DNA of 64,000 nt from Liquidambar formosana. Taxonomy: Eukaryota; Streptophyta; Magnoliopsida; Saxifragales; Altingiaceae. The notes under the pieces were generated by a model. It was not told where the DNA came from. It saw only the letters and a list, made by a program, of their open reading frames with translations, and searched no databases. This document shows positions 11,143 through 22,644 of this stretch, piece by piece. Numbering within the stretch: position 1 is the first letter of the stretch; every line of letters starts with the position of its first letter. The DNA lies in assembly GCA_039720395.1 (NCBI GenBank), contig CM077833.1, positions 28,294,271-28,358,270 on the forward strand. The letters run 5' to 3'. Both the position numbers and the translations under genes were made by a program.

Positions 11143-14100
11143 TTGACTTTGGTTTACATGATGCAAACACCTTCCATTTACTTACTAAATTGAATGAGCT
11201 TCTGAATTTTATTACAGAGACAGCCCTGAAGAACAGAGCCAGCAAACAAGATGAACAAAGTTCACATGCTAGAGGTTGTAGGTCAAAGTATTCAATAAGT
11301 GAAGAAGAGAAGGCTGCTCTGTCTTTCACTTCTTGTTTTCCGTATTTTGTGAGAATCATGAAAAGGTTCAATGTCAGTGGCTCATATACTCTGGTAAGAA
11401 CTTTTGCTCTTTTTTGTTTCTTTTGATTTTTGACTGAAATTTTCATTCATATAAGGTATATGTATTGTGTCAAATTTATTCCAAAGCAAAACCCGCATTA
11501 TCACTTCATAGTGATTTAGATCATAATTAAGTAGAGTTCAATAAATATGAAGTGGGAAATTAATGCAGCTGCTTTCTTGGCCAAGTTTTATCTGTTTCTT
11601 GGGAAATCACACCTTGAAAAATCTCCTCTTGATTTCAAAACTTTTGGCAGAGCTTCTTCTCTACTAATTCCTCAGCCAATCCATCATCTACCTGCACATC
11701 AGACTAAGTAAGTAACAGACCCCTATGTTGTAGGGCATTCCACCATTAACATCTTATGAGGTGCTGTTTCCCCTAAATAATAGGAGTACTTGTAGGTTTC
11801 TCTAGGGATTTTGGCAACCATTAAGCCTTTGTGATGGTTCATGGTCAACTTCCTCCCAGCCTTCTTAAGATGTGGGGCCTAATAGAGTCCAAAATACTCA
11901 CCTCTAACCCTTTCATGTGGAAGCACTTTTGGAAGTTTCCAGTTGGCGGGTGGGCCACTTGAAGGTTTCAAAGTTTATCATGTTGGATGAACTCATGACA
12001 ATCACTTACTATTGTTCTTTTTTTTTTTGTGCGAACTGCTTTTACTGTTAATTATCTTTCACCAGTTTCCATCATGCAGAAAGTTCCATATAAGTTTTCA
12101 ATGGCACATCTCCCCAAATGCAAAATAAAAGTTGTTCTTCGTAATCTTAAAGGAGAATGTTGGACTGTGAATGCAGTCTCAACTACTAGAGTACACACAA
12201 GTCACACTTTATGTGGAGGGTGGATTGCCTTTGTTCGTGGTAATGACATCAAGATAGGGGATATCTGCATTTTTGAGCTTGTACGCAAGTGTGAAATGCG
12301 TGTGTATATTCTTGGTGATGGAAAGGAAGGGTCAAACTGCCAAAGTGGAAAGACAGCTTCTAACGGGTTTCCTACTGGGTGCGGTCCCACTTCACATAAA
12401 ACTTTTGAAGGTTTGCCAAAGAAACCAAAAGGGAAGTCATCTAAAGTCTACTCAGAACGCACAACCAACGTAAATGTATCTGATAAAAAAAGGTCTAAAA
12501 CACATCAAGAAGTTTCTTTCTCCCAGGAAATGAAGAAACATGGTGGTGTGTTGAAGATTTCTGGTAACCATGCTCTCTCCTCTCAATCGAAAGCTTGCAA
12601 TGATAAATCGAGTAAGGTTCTAGCTGCTTATTTCTCCAATGTAATGGGCATTATCATATGTCCCCGGAGAATTTTGTTAGTTTTCCATCTTTTCTTACTC
12701 AAATGCACATAAGCAAGTGTGCTCATATCTCTTGTTTAACATGTTTCATGTATAACATCGATTTGTGACTATGTATTCTTGATGGCCCATGGGTGGGTTT
12801 TTTTTTTTGGTTGCAACTGAAAAGCTATAGTGTACAAAACACATAGGCATAGTGTACTCCTGTTTTTTGTTTAAAATGTGTCATGTATAACATCGATTTG
12901 TGACATTATATTTTCTTGTGTGGAATCTTGAAAATAGTTTTGTGTAACTTTGATTTTCATGAGACATTCGAAGATCTTCCTATTTCTAACTCAGTCTGAA
13001 CTATAAAACAGAGACGGCCATCCAGAATAGAAACAGCGTAGAAGAGGAACTGGGTTCAAAAACTAGAGGCTGTATGTCAATGATGTTAGCATTGGAAGAA
13101 GAAAGAGTGGCTCAGTCTTTTACCTCCAGTTTTCCTAATTTTGTGAGAATTATGAAAAGGTTCAACATCAGTGGCTCATATACGCTCGTGAGTTGTTTCG
13201 TTTTTATTTGTACCTTTTGATTTTTGACTGAAATATTTTTCATGTTAGGTCTATGATTGTGCACCAAACTATTTCCACAATAATCTATTGGGGCGTCATC
13301 ACTCCACAATAGTTTAGATCAAGTTAGATAACACAAAGAAGACCGAATGAACTGGATGCAAGGATAGATTACAATGAATAAAAAGTGAGTGGTGAATTAT
13401 CAGAGGAATTTTATTTGTTGTTGAATGTCAACACCTTGAGGATTCAACTCCCTGATTCCCAACTCTTGACAAAACTGCTGCTTTAGATATTTGTTTCTAA
13501 ATCCTCCATCCTGCCTTCTTCGCAAAGCTTGACATCTATTCTGGAGTTATGGGGGAACTTGATCCTGAATCCCTTATTCATTAGGTTCACATGTCCTGCT
13601 ATGACCCCTTTTCCATGAGAAGGAACAGATCCATATTATAGGCTATTGTCATCTTGTGTTCTGCTGTTGCCCTTGTGGGTTTAAGAGTATTTGTGGCGGG
13701 TTCGAAGGAATCCAGTACCATTAAGCCCTTGTCCCATAATGACTTTTCTTTGAGCTTTGTTGAGATGTGGGGGCTGATAGCATTCACTTAACTCGCCTTT
13801 ATCTATTTCTTTTGGGAGTTCCTGCAGCAGTTGCAGGCTGAATTACTTGTGGTTTTAGTGGTTCCTTCTCCTACACTTGGCATGAACTTACATGGCACGA
13901 CTGCTTGTTTTTTGCAAAATGTTTTTAGCATCAGTTCAGTTACTGGCTGGTTTTCATCATGCAGAAAATCCCATTTCAATTTTCTTTGGCACATCTTCCC
14001 GATTGCAAAACTGAGATTGCCCTTCGTAATTTGAAAGGAGAATGTTGGACTGTGAATTCGGTTCCAGACATAAAAAGACGAGCGATGCATACTTTATGTG

Positions 14101-14294
14101 GTGGATGGATGGCCTTTGTTCGTGGTAATGACATCAAGATGGGAGATGTTTGCATTTTTGAACTTGTTGGCAAGTGTGAAATGCGGGTGCATATATTGGG
14201 GGTCGGAAAGAAAGAGCTAGACCATCAAATGGGAAAAGCAGCTTCTAATGAACAACCTATTGGGTCATCTACTGGCAATGGTCCTTTTTTGTGA
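8805..14294 (+). CDS. B3 gene B: REM-like transcription factor with three B3 domains
   Basis: Six exons fit: 8805-8894, 10170-10758, 11218-11393, 12080-12611, 13012-13187 and 13965-14294, for about 630 residues. Phases alternate 0,1,0,1,0 and all add up. The ATG at 8805 opens MAKETHLEMLNARRPYFFEP, the standard short first exon of REM genes. B3-1 lies near residues 15-110 (KIPFKFIKHLGG, GWPEFVRDHFIECGDALVFRY), B3-2 near 265-375 (SFTSCFPYFVRIMKRFNVSG, IAFVRGNDIKIGDICIFEL) and B3-3 near 500-610 (SFTSSFPNFVRIMKRFNISG, MAFVRGNDIKMGDVCIFELV). Basic stretches (MRKKREREKE near residue 140) are likely nuclear localisation signals. Exons 3 and 5 are each exactly 176 nt and the B3-2/B3-3 halves are close copies, so the last two exons arose by internal duplication. 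The C-terminus is short compared with the B3-2 tail and may be truncated. DNA binding in the nucleus is inferred from the family; target genes are unknown. Confidence 0.85.
11021..11182. repeat. Duplicated (CA)n(TA)n block with 83-bp period in gene B intron 2
   Basis: Two CA/TA microsatellite runs (11021-11060 and 11097-11143) are each followed by the same phrase, ACTTTGGTTTACATGATGCA then AACACCTTCCATTTAC. The copies are offset by 83 bp, so this is a tandem duplication of a microsatellite plus unique flank. Confidence 0.88.
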
Positions 14295-17200
14295 GACGTA
14301 TGAAGAACTTCAACCTTCACCGGACAAATTTTGTGGTGAGCATTATTATGCCAACTGTTCTTTTTCTCCTCCTTTTGATATATATGTGCATGACATTTTA
14401 GTTTTGGTTTAGCTGCATAAAGCGTGAACTATTTCTTGTTGACTTTTATGGGCTCATGTTGTGGAGGCCAAATCTTCACAGATTTGCTTACTTCACTGGT
14501 AATAAAGCGTTCTGATCATCTTTGTTGTTTATCTTTGGTTAAATATCATTATGCCATCACTGGAGATGTTTTAACCGTTCACTAGTTTCATTTGTTTAAA
14601 TGAGTTATGTCAAACGTGGCTCTGTTTGTTGCAATAGAAATTATTTTCCTGGAAAATAGCCATAATACAACATTGGCTTCAGACAGTAACCACTATTTAA
14701 GTTACAATTACTGCCTAGCGTTGGACACGAGTAGCGGAAGTAGAACTTTCCTGTGGGCTAGTAATAAACATATCCATGCTGATGAATCTGCTTATCATTC
14801 TGATTCTAATGGTAAAAACTATTTTTTTCTATTATAAAAAATAGTAGAAGCTATGTTATTATCGGAATGTTCTTAATTCTGGCTGAATGAGGTTGGTCTA
14901 TATAGCTAGTTTCACATGAAGTGACTTCCCAAAAGTAGAAAGGAAGCCACAATATATGCAGGTTGGGAAAAAGTTTTTATTTAGTCCAGAGAGTTTTTTG
15001 GTCTGCAAACACGAGAGTGATGGGGTTTTTCCTATACCATTTCCAGCATCTACTTTTTGCTAGCACCAATGGAGCTCACATAATTTGGAAAAAAAAAAAA
15101 TTACAATGAAACAAGTTTACGCTTTCAATCCCTTTCATCATGTGAACCTCTAATTAGCTCACTTATAAGAGCAACCAATGAAAACATGAATTTTCTACTG
15201 AAAATGATTTAATTTGTTTTGGTCATGATGGTTTTAGTTATCATAGAGTAAAGCTTGCAGTGAAGAAATATTAAATGTTACTGTGTAAGCCAGTTTGTTA
15301 TTTTACGATTCCTAATTTCCTACTTTCTCTCCTAGATAATGTTGCAGAAGTTTTAGTCTTGCACTTCTTGTTTGATGTTAGGCGCTAGCCTTGACACACT
15401 TGCGTGAGAACTATAAATTCTTCCTTTTTTTATTTTTATTTTTAGTTGTGAATTTACTTTGTCATGCTACCTGGTATATATGTGCAGGGTGGGCTTCCTT
15501 GGTATGTGAATACAAGATTGAACAAGGGGGGGATGGAGGCATATTTGAGCTTATAGGGGCATACAAAATGCCTCTGCATATTTTCTGGAGAACAAATAGC
15601 TAATGGAAGTTTCAATGACATCCAGTCATGTAGGGCACAATCATTGGTTATCTGTTTGGCTCAATGTATATATCTGTTGTGATGTTTGTATGTTAAAGAA
15701 TCGTGTAGGCAATTTGCTTGCATCTTAATTCACTAAGAAAGATATTTAGAACCAATGTTATGTTATCTACTGTTTCTGTACATGCAATTTTTCTTCAGTA
15801 GTTCTGTTAGGGGTATTAATCGTATCTTGGCAAGTATGTTACATAAACACCTTTTATGCTGAAAACCATTCCGTTGTCTAAATGGAAATTAGATATTTCA
15901 TGAATTTCTTCAATTCTATGATGTCAATTATAGCAATGACTCCGATTTTTATGACCATCATTTTCTCAAATGTTCCCATTTAAGGTGATAGATTTGTGCC
16001 ATCCATATTATGTAAAATACACTATAACTGTTTAACTTTAATGTGGACACCCATATGGGCACTAATTAATAAGTAAACAAAGGGAGAGAAATATGTAGAA
16101 AAGAGGAGTGCATAATTTAGAATTAAGCAATAAGCTTTGAGCTGTATGCCCAGGTCGACTTAGGTGGGTGTTGTTCTATGGATGATAGATTGGTATAACA
16201 GAGAAGGCCATGGACATTTCCACCACTGATGGGAACATGGAAATTCCCTTTCAAGTTTTTATGTTATTGTATGCGAGCGTGGTGGCCCTTTAATGATGTG
16301 GATTTGTACAGGAACGATACCAGGAGGTCCCGAAAGCTTGCAATATACGAAATTAATGCTCTTTGAAGGCGCTTAACAGTCTCTGTCCATGTTCACGCAT
16401 CGTGTGGATAGCCCCATGGGAAATAATTTGGATCCACCCATCACCTGATGCGCGTGAGAGACAGAGCGTATGCGTCCTTGCCCCTTGCCCTTTGCCTTTG
16501 CGTTCTTGCGGATGGGATCATGGATGTATGAATGCATCTCTTTGGACGCTGCGGCAGTGCGACAGAAGTCACAGAACAATTAATCCTGAGTTCCTGACAA
16601 TGGAGCATTTTAATTTCGGGTCACCAATCCGGACAATAGACCATAATAGTCTTGGGCCGCCGATGTATTTTTTCCTTTCCTACATGGCTACAAGGGAGCA
16701 AGTATTCATTGATTGGTTTTTTATAAAAAAATAAATAAACAAATAAAAAATAAAAAAATCTATGTAGACACAGATCAAAAGTTCAAAAAAAAATGCTAAC
16801 TTAAGTTGACACCTCAGCAATTCTTTGGACTTTCAATCCAAACCGTTCAATAATTTTATAGACGGCTTGGATCATCTTTAGTTCAAATTTTTAATGAGAT
16901 TTGGAAGCATGGAGCGTTTCAACCTCCTTGAGCCAGAATGGATCGATCCCCAGTTAACCTCTAGTCATTTTACTTAAGCTAATGATTTTGATTTTTCGAT
17001 ATAATCATCTATTAATATATTAGAAATCAGAATCACAGTCAAATGGTTCCAATAAATAATAATCCAACTTAAGAAGGTATGATATTCATTTTCAAAACAT
17101 TGAGAGGACCCTTCTTTTTGTCCACATTAACCCAAAGAAGTGTTGAAATAGATTCTTCCAAATGTTTTTTTAATCTTAGAATCTTCATTATAATAAACGG

Positions 17201-17552
17201 TGTAATGAAATATAAGTCATTGATATCATTTGAGTCCTACATGTTTTGAGAGATCCTATTTGTTATGAACAATTTTAAACTAAATGACGATATCGACTTC
17301 CTATGTCAAAAAACTATTGTGACATTCTCAGTAAAAAAAAAAAAAACCTATGATCTTTGGGTCTACTTATATGTTTTATCTTAATAAAATTTGATGTTTG
17401 TAAAAATTTTGATTTTAACTTTGTATGAATAAGTGTATCTTTAAAAAAAAAAAGAAAAAAAAAAAACCCCAGTGACCTGTTATAAAATCTGATGATCACG
17501 ACACTATGAGATCGTCACTGGTATGTAAAAGAGAGAGGAGAGAGATTGTGAG
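14295..17552. other. Region after gene B, with a decayed B3 copy
   Basis: Apart from the B3 fragment at 15391-15603 I see no gene. A 76-codon open frame at 14607-14837 starts with ATG but has no recognisable similarity and I do not call it. The rest is AT-rich with poly-A/T tracts and leads into the hAT element at 17553. Confidence 0.55.
15391..15603 (+). pseudogene. Decayed fourth B3 domain (3' half)
   Basis: The frame reads VNLLCHATWYICAGWASLVC and then IEQGGDGGIFELIGAYKMPL, which aligns with the second half of gene B's third domain (WTVNSVP, GWMAFVRGNDIKMGDVCIFELVGKCEMRVHIL). The segment before it (THLREN, then a poly-T tract) corresponds in place to HLPDCKTE but is badly eroded. No linker exon is found upstream. 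It lies 1.1 kb past gene B in the same orientation, as expected for a further copy of the linker-plus-B3 module. Confidence 0.75.
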
Positions 17553-18017
17553 TGGGGATGGCAATGGGTCGGGTCGGATGCGGGTCGACACTACCTCATA
17601 CCCGACCTGATCTTTAATCTCTTATACCCATACCCAACCCGATACCCGATGGGTATGAAAAATTAAACTCTATCCCCGATCCACCGTCTTCTTGGGCCAT
17701 CCATGCCCGACCCGCCCATGCTCGACTACCCTATTGTAAGGATTTTTTTTCCCCTAAATTCCATTTTTTTGCTACTTACACCTATTACATGCTATTCATA
17801 TAATCATATACCAAGTTTATAAATGTTTTTAGCACCTAATATGATCTTGTTCAAATAAGATCATATCTAATATGATCACACAAATATTATACACAAACAT
17901 AAGGATTAAAAAAGAATAAAAATATATAATGAGCCTGCTAATTGACTCCATAAGCCTATATCAAGATAGGTTTCAAAAATTCATAAAACCATACATAAAT
18001 TTCAAACATAGGACATT

Positions 18018-18053
<36 letters not shown>

Positions 18054-18250
18054 TATTGTAAAAATATCAGGTTGGGTCGGGTCTCGGGTTTTTTCTTTTT
18101 GGGATCCATGCCTGACCCATGCCCGAATTTTTTTTAGAATTTATACCCATACCCGACCCGATACCCGAATTTTTTTTTTAAAAAATACCAGCCCATTCGG
18201 GTATGGATCAAGTCGGGACCTTATGGATCGGGGCGAAATTGCCATCCCTA
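17553..18250. mobile_element. Non-autonomous hAT-type element with 8-bp target duplication
   Basis: The ends TGGGGATGGCAAT and ATTGCCATCCCTA are inverted repeats, and perfect 8-bp copies of ATTGTGAG flank them (17545-17552 and 18251-18258). Short terminal inverted repeats with an 8-bp duplication indicate the hAT superfamily. The interior is rich in GGGTCGGGTC/CCCGACCCG words and contains a (TA)n run at 18020-18050. No transposase frame is present in its 698 bp. Confidence 0.85.
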
Positions 18251-18275
18251 ATTGTGAGGGAAGGAGTTACAAAAA

Positions 18276-19268
18276 AGGGTAAATTACAATAAGACTCCCT
18301 CTAAAATCTGACTATTACAGATACACCCCCTCACGTTTTTAAAATTACACTGACATCCCCTATTTTACAAAATAAATTACAAAGAGACCCCTCCTTCTAA
18401 CTTCCGTCCATTAATCTGTTAAATTATATTCAAATTTTTTCAAAATACCCTAACTACCCTTAGTAGATGATAACTTCCATGTTAAATGCGTATAACTCAC
18501 CAGTCCAATAATTCATCCAATACTTTTGAATTTTTTAATTATTATTGATAAACAACTAAAAGATCATATATATATATATATATATATAAGAAAAATGTTA
18601 AAAATAATTTAAATTTTCTGTCCAACTGATGTGGCAGCTGTCAAATTTGCTGTTTAGAAACAATTATTTATTTAATTAAATTTTTAATTGATTTGCAAAA
18701 TAAAAAATAAAATAATTGATTTGCTACGTTGCTACCTCATTTGAGTAATTAGATTTGAGCAAAAAAAAAAGGGCTATGTAGCATTACTCATATGTAGAAA
18801 TAAATAAAAAGAATTATTATAATGGAGATGCACGTATAGAGGTGACAAATGAGGTGGCAACTTGGCAAATCAATTTTTCTTTTTTTTTTTTATACACATC
18901 AATCAAATAGATAATTGTTTCTAATGAGCAAATCTGATGGCTACCACATCAGTTGGACAAAAATTTAAGCTTTTTGGCATTTTTCTTTTATATATATATA
19001 TATATAATCTTTTAGTTGTTTATTAATAAATAAATAAATCAATCAAATATATTGGATGAATGTGTTGGACTGATGAGTTATATGCATTTAACATGGAAGT
19101 TGTCATCCAATAAGGGTAATTAGGGTATTTTGAAAAAAATTGAAAGTGATTTAACGGATTATGGACGGAAGTTAGAGGGAAGGGGGTCTTAATGTAATTT
19201 CAGAAACGTGAGAGGGATCTATTTGTAATTGTCAGATTTTAGAAGGGGATCTTAATATAATTTACCCT
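18276..19268. mobile_element. Long palindromic fold-back element (~1 kb)
   Basis: The left arm begins AGGGTAAATTACAATAAGAC and the right arm ends as its near inverse (GGGGATCTTAATATAATTTACCCT). Arm pairing can be followed inward through matching phrases: CCCTCACG/CGTGAGAGGG, CATGTTAAATGCG/CATTTAACATGG, GTCCAACTGATGTGGCAGC against its inverse near 18940, and ATTTGCTACGTTGCTACCTC against GAGGTGGCAACTTGGCAAAT near 18855. That leaves arms above 400 bp around a spacer of about 100 bp. A-rich flanks hide any target duplication. It has no coding capacity. Its transcript would fold into one long hairpin. It ends 475 bp before the ATG of gene C. Confidence 0.85.
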
Positions 19269-19742
19269 AAAAAAATATATCAAGACCGCGGACAGGTGTG
19301 CAGTATAGGAAGCGAGTATAGGAGTAAGTAATCTACACCTACCAAGTTGCCTCGGGAGAAGTAAACTTCCCCAACCAATGGTGAAAAGACATGGTACTCT
19401 GACCGAAAAGAGAAAAGTAAAGACATGGTGCACTTTTTCTTCACGGGGAGAACGTACCAGTTCTTGTTCTGTTTCTCTCTCACCCTCTCTCTTTCCCCGT
19501 TTGGTCGCTAAGAAACGGTGAGAAAACGAAAGAAAGAGACATTGTGAATCTTTGATTTTTCACCTAATTGCCTCCTTTTAGCGATGTTAAGAGTAGTAGA
19601 CTACTTTCTTTCAGTGGGGCCATTTTTCTTTCTTTCAAAATTATATATATATTCCATTTTTCTTGGTTTCTTAACTCCTCATTTTTTAATTTTTTTTCTT
19701 CTTTTTCTGGGGTACTAATTTCAGAGCTGTGAGTTAGCAAAG

Positions 19743-22644
19743 ATGGGAGAATCGTGCAAGGGTTGCAGGAAATGGGAAGAGGAAATGTATTGGACCCATT
19801 TTCAATCCATACATTTCTTTCAGTTTCTCTCTGGGGATTTCCTTGAAGAACTCGTAAGTTCAATGCTTTTTGTTTTATGATTGATTTGTATATTTATTTT
19901 GTTTGCTGTAAAAAACAAAAACACTTGTTGTTTTCGCTAGAAGGAGGGCTTGAACCTCCGACCTTGTGGTTAACAGCCACACGCTCTAGCCAACTGAGCT
20001 ATTCCAGCTTCTGTTTGTACTATGTTTGACTAAAGTATTTATGTGGAAGAGGGTTTATCTTGTTGGTAGTTATCAATTTAATACATATGTCTAGTCACGA
20101 TTGTTTAGTAAAACTTTGTATCTTGATGTGTTTTTTCATTTGTAAAATCCTCGTTGGGCTTTTCTAAATGGGTTAACTTTCGCACGACATTCCCTTGAGC
20201 CGCAGGTCCAGTTTAACAAAACACCCCCCCACCCCCCACTAAACTATAGAACTCAACGCCATTGGCTTTTGGGTCTAATGGCATGTCCATACAAGGTTGG
20301 CATGTCCATACAAGGTTTGCGGAGGTTTTGGTTTCAACTTCACGTCAATACGTGTGTGGATATGCGTTCTCATTTGACACATTAGAAGAAAAATAAAATA
20401 TATAAAAAAAAAAAAACACTATAGAACTGAACACAAAAAAAATAAAAGAAAAAGAAGAAAACCCTAATAATATGAAATTGCTACCCTTGGCCCCTTATAT
20501 GTTTGTTCTGTTAAAAAATTTAGTGGAAATAAACCATTTGAACTTTATGTGATGTCATTAAACGGATTCAATAGCTAAACTAGACTTTTGCAATTACTTT
20601 AGGGAGTAAATTTGATGGAGGAGACAAAGTTTTATAATTTGATGGGAACAGTTAAAATTTAATAGTTTATGGAGTGTGTTTTTATTTATTTATTTATTTT
20701 TTTAAGGTGTAGGTGTGTTTTTGTGAAATTGGACCTATACAGGAGGTTTCGTGTGATTTACCTTAAAAAATAAAAACATTAATGTTGGTTGTTTGAAGAC
20801 CAAAATAACGGGTAAAGAAAAAGGAACAAGCATACTCCTATAGTGGGAGATAAATGAGCCAAAACTCAATTATATTCATTCCTCTCGATTTTAATTCCTT
20901 CGCTCACTGTTCATCAAACTTCTTAAAATTTTTACCCTCAAAGGTGTAATTTGAAGTTTAATCGTGTATGAAATTGCAGACCATCCCCAAAAAGTTTGCT
21001 GACAATTTGAGAGGCAAACTACCTGAAAGTGTGACTCTTAAGGGTCCTAGTGGCGCTACATGGAATGTAGGACTGACGACAACTGGTGATGCCCTGCTGT
21101 TTAAACATGGTTGGAAAGAATTTGTAGAAGATCATTCTCTCCAACAGAATGATGTCTTGGTCTTTACGTATGATGGGAACTCACGTTTTGATGTTTTAGT
21201 GTTTGACCGTGGGAGTTTGTGTGAGAAGGAGTTTTCATATTTTGTTAGGAAATGTGGGCACATCAGGCTTGAGGATGAATACCCGACGATGAGAAAGACG
21301 GGGGAAAGTTCTGTGGAAGTTATTCCTGTCTTACCCAATGACGATGTCAGATGCACTTCATCAAAGGAACCTATGATGGATGAACCTCTGACGCCAGTGC
21401 CATCAGGAAAGCGTAACATTGGCAGAGCTAACGGGAAGGTTCGAAAGGCTGCTCATTGTAGTAAACCTGTTAATGCCAAGTTGAAATTGAGGAGCAGAGA
21501 ACCTTCTACTTGTACAGAAGGAGCAACGGTCAATTTCGGTATGCTCTTCACACTTGTGATCTAATGTGTTGCATTACTAATGCATTATTTTAGACCGCCT
21601 TCTTCTCTTTAGAGTTGAGATTTTAATATAATGTCTTACATTTGGAAGTTTAATGAACAGATTTATCCATTTATGTGCAGAGAGAGTTTATAACATTGTT
21701 TTCTTCCTTCCTTTAGTAGTTCTGTAAATTTTCAACCGTGGGTTACTTTATCCATTTCTGTATTTATATGATTTGTTATTCAATATAATTTTCAAAATTC
21801 ATTCACGTAAACTTGTGGCTGTTTTCTGTTAAATGCAGTGCCTCCCTAGAAACATCAAATCATTTGTGTTGGATGCGAATCTATCATATGAGTTTGGAGG
21901 ATATACTTGTTTCTTATTTATTGTTTTTTTATTTTTTTATTTATCGTTTTACATATTGATCAGATTCTGAACAATATTCCACAGATAGAGTGGGGGCTCA
22001 TCAACTGCAATATATATCAAACAGAAGACCTGTAACTGAAGAGGAGAAAGAAATTGCCTTGCAAATGGCACAGGCAGCATCAACCAGTGAGAGTTTCATA
22101 GTAGTTATGAGACCCACCCATGTATACAAAAGATACTATATGGTAAACTATTCATTCAATTCCCTGATTTTGAATGCATCTTAAACATTCCGGCTATGTT
22201 TCTTTCCCTTTTATTACTGCGACTGTTTGCTGGGCAGTTTTAAAATCTGGTTTTAAATAATTGTTGTGTTCGTGGCATTGTTTCGTGCAGACAATCCCTT
22301 CAAAATGGGTGGCTAGCCATCTCTCTGAAGGAAGCCAAGATGTGATTCTCCGTGTTAAAGAGAATACATGGCACGCCAAATATTATTACTGGAAGGGTCG
22401 CAATGTTGGAGGGCTTACTTGTGGGTGGAAGAATTTTGCTGTAGAGAACAATTTAGAAGAATTTGACGTGTGCATGTTTGAGCTTGCCAGCCAAGAGGAC
22501 AACATAATCTTGGATGTTAACATCTTCCGGGTTGTTAAAGAGGTAACACCACCGACCCCGGTGAATTCTGCCCCCCTCCAGGTGAATTCTGCCTCCTTAA
22601 GACGTGGAAGGCCACCCAAAAAACCTAAAAGAAAACTTTGCTAG
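19743..22644 (+). CDS. B3 gene C: REM-like protein with two B3 domains and a C-terminal AT-hook
   Basis: Four exons fit exactly: 19743-19853 (111 nt), 20980-21538 (559), 21964-22142 (179) and 22291-22644 (354), giving 400 residues; phases 0,1,0 agree. Exon 1 encodes MGESCKGCRKWEEEMYW..., a CxxC motif followed by the first B3 strand. B3-1 covers roughly residues 18-125 (TIPKKFADNLRGKLPESVTL, GWKEFVEDHSLQQNDVLVFT). B3-2 covers roughly 265-375 (VMRPTHVYKRYYM, TIPSKWVASHL, GWKNFAVENNLEEFDVCMFE). Residues 387-398 read RRGRPPKKPKRK, a canonical AT-hook core (GRP flanked by basics). The product should be a nuclear DNA-binding protein with two DNA-contact modes; its targets are unknown. Intron 1 contains a tRNA gene on the other strand. 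It is the intact sister of the broken gene D, which shares exon lengths and promoter-proximal sequence. Confidence 0.9.
19910..19921 (-). terminator. RNA polymerase III terminator of the tRNA-Asn gene
   Basis: On the minus strand the sequence 14 nt past the tRNA 3' end reads TTTTTGTTTTTT, a T-tract of the kind that stops polymerase III. Position and composition are the only evidence. Confidence 0.6.
19935..20008 (-). tRNA. tRNA-Asn (anticodon GTT)
   Basis: The minus strand folds into a complete 74-nt cloverleaf: acceptor GCTGGAA/TTCTAGC, D-arm GCTC...GAGC, anticodon stem TGTGG/CCACA around CTGTTAA with anticodon GTT, variable loop AGGTC, and T-arm GGAGG-TTCAAGC-CCTCC, with discriminator G. 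The internal promoters are the expected A box (TAGCTCAGTTGG) and B box (GGTTCAAGCC). It has no intron. It lies within intron 1 of B3 gene C, antisense to it. The corresponding intron of gene D lacks it. Confidence 0.97.

Noticed and set aside
10952..11446. 164-codon minus-strand frame with a Cys-Val repeat
   Set aside because: It is a translation of the (CA)n microsatellites and the opposite strand of gene B exon 3.
14607..14837. 76-codon plus-strand frame after gene B
   Set aside because: It has an ATG and a possible donor at its end, but no similarity to B3 linker exons or anything else I recognise.
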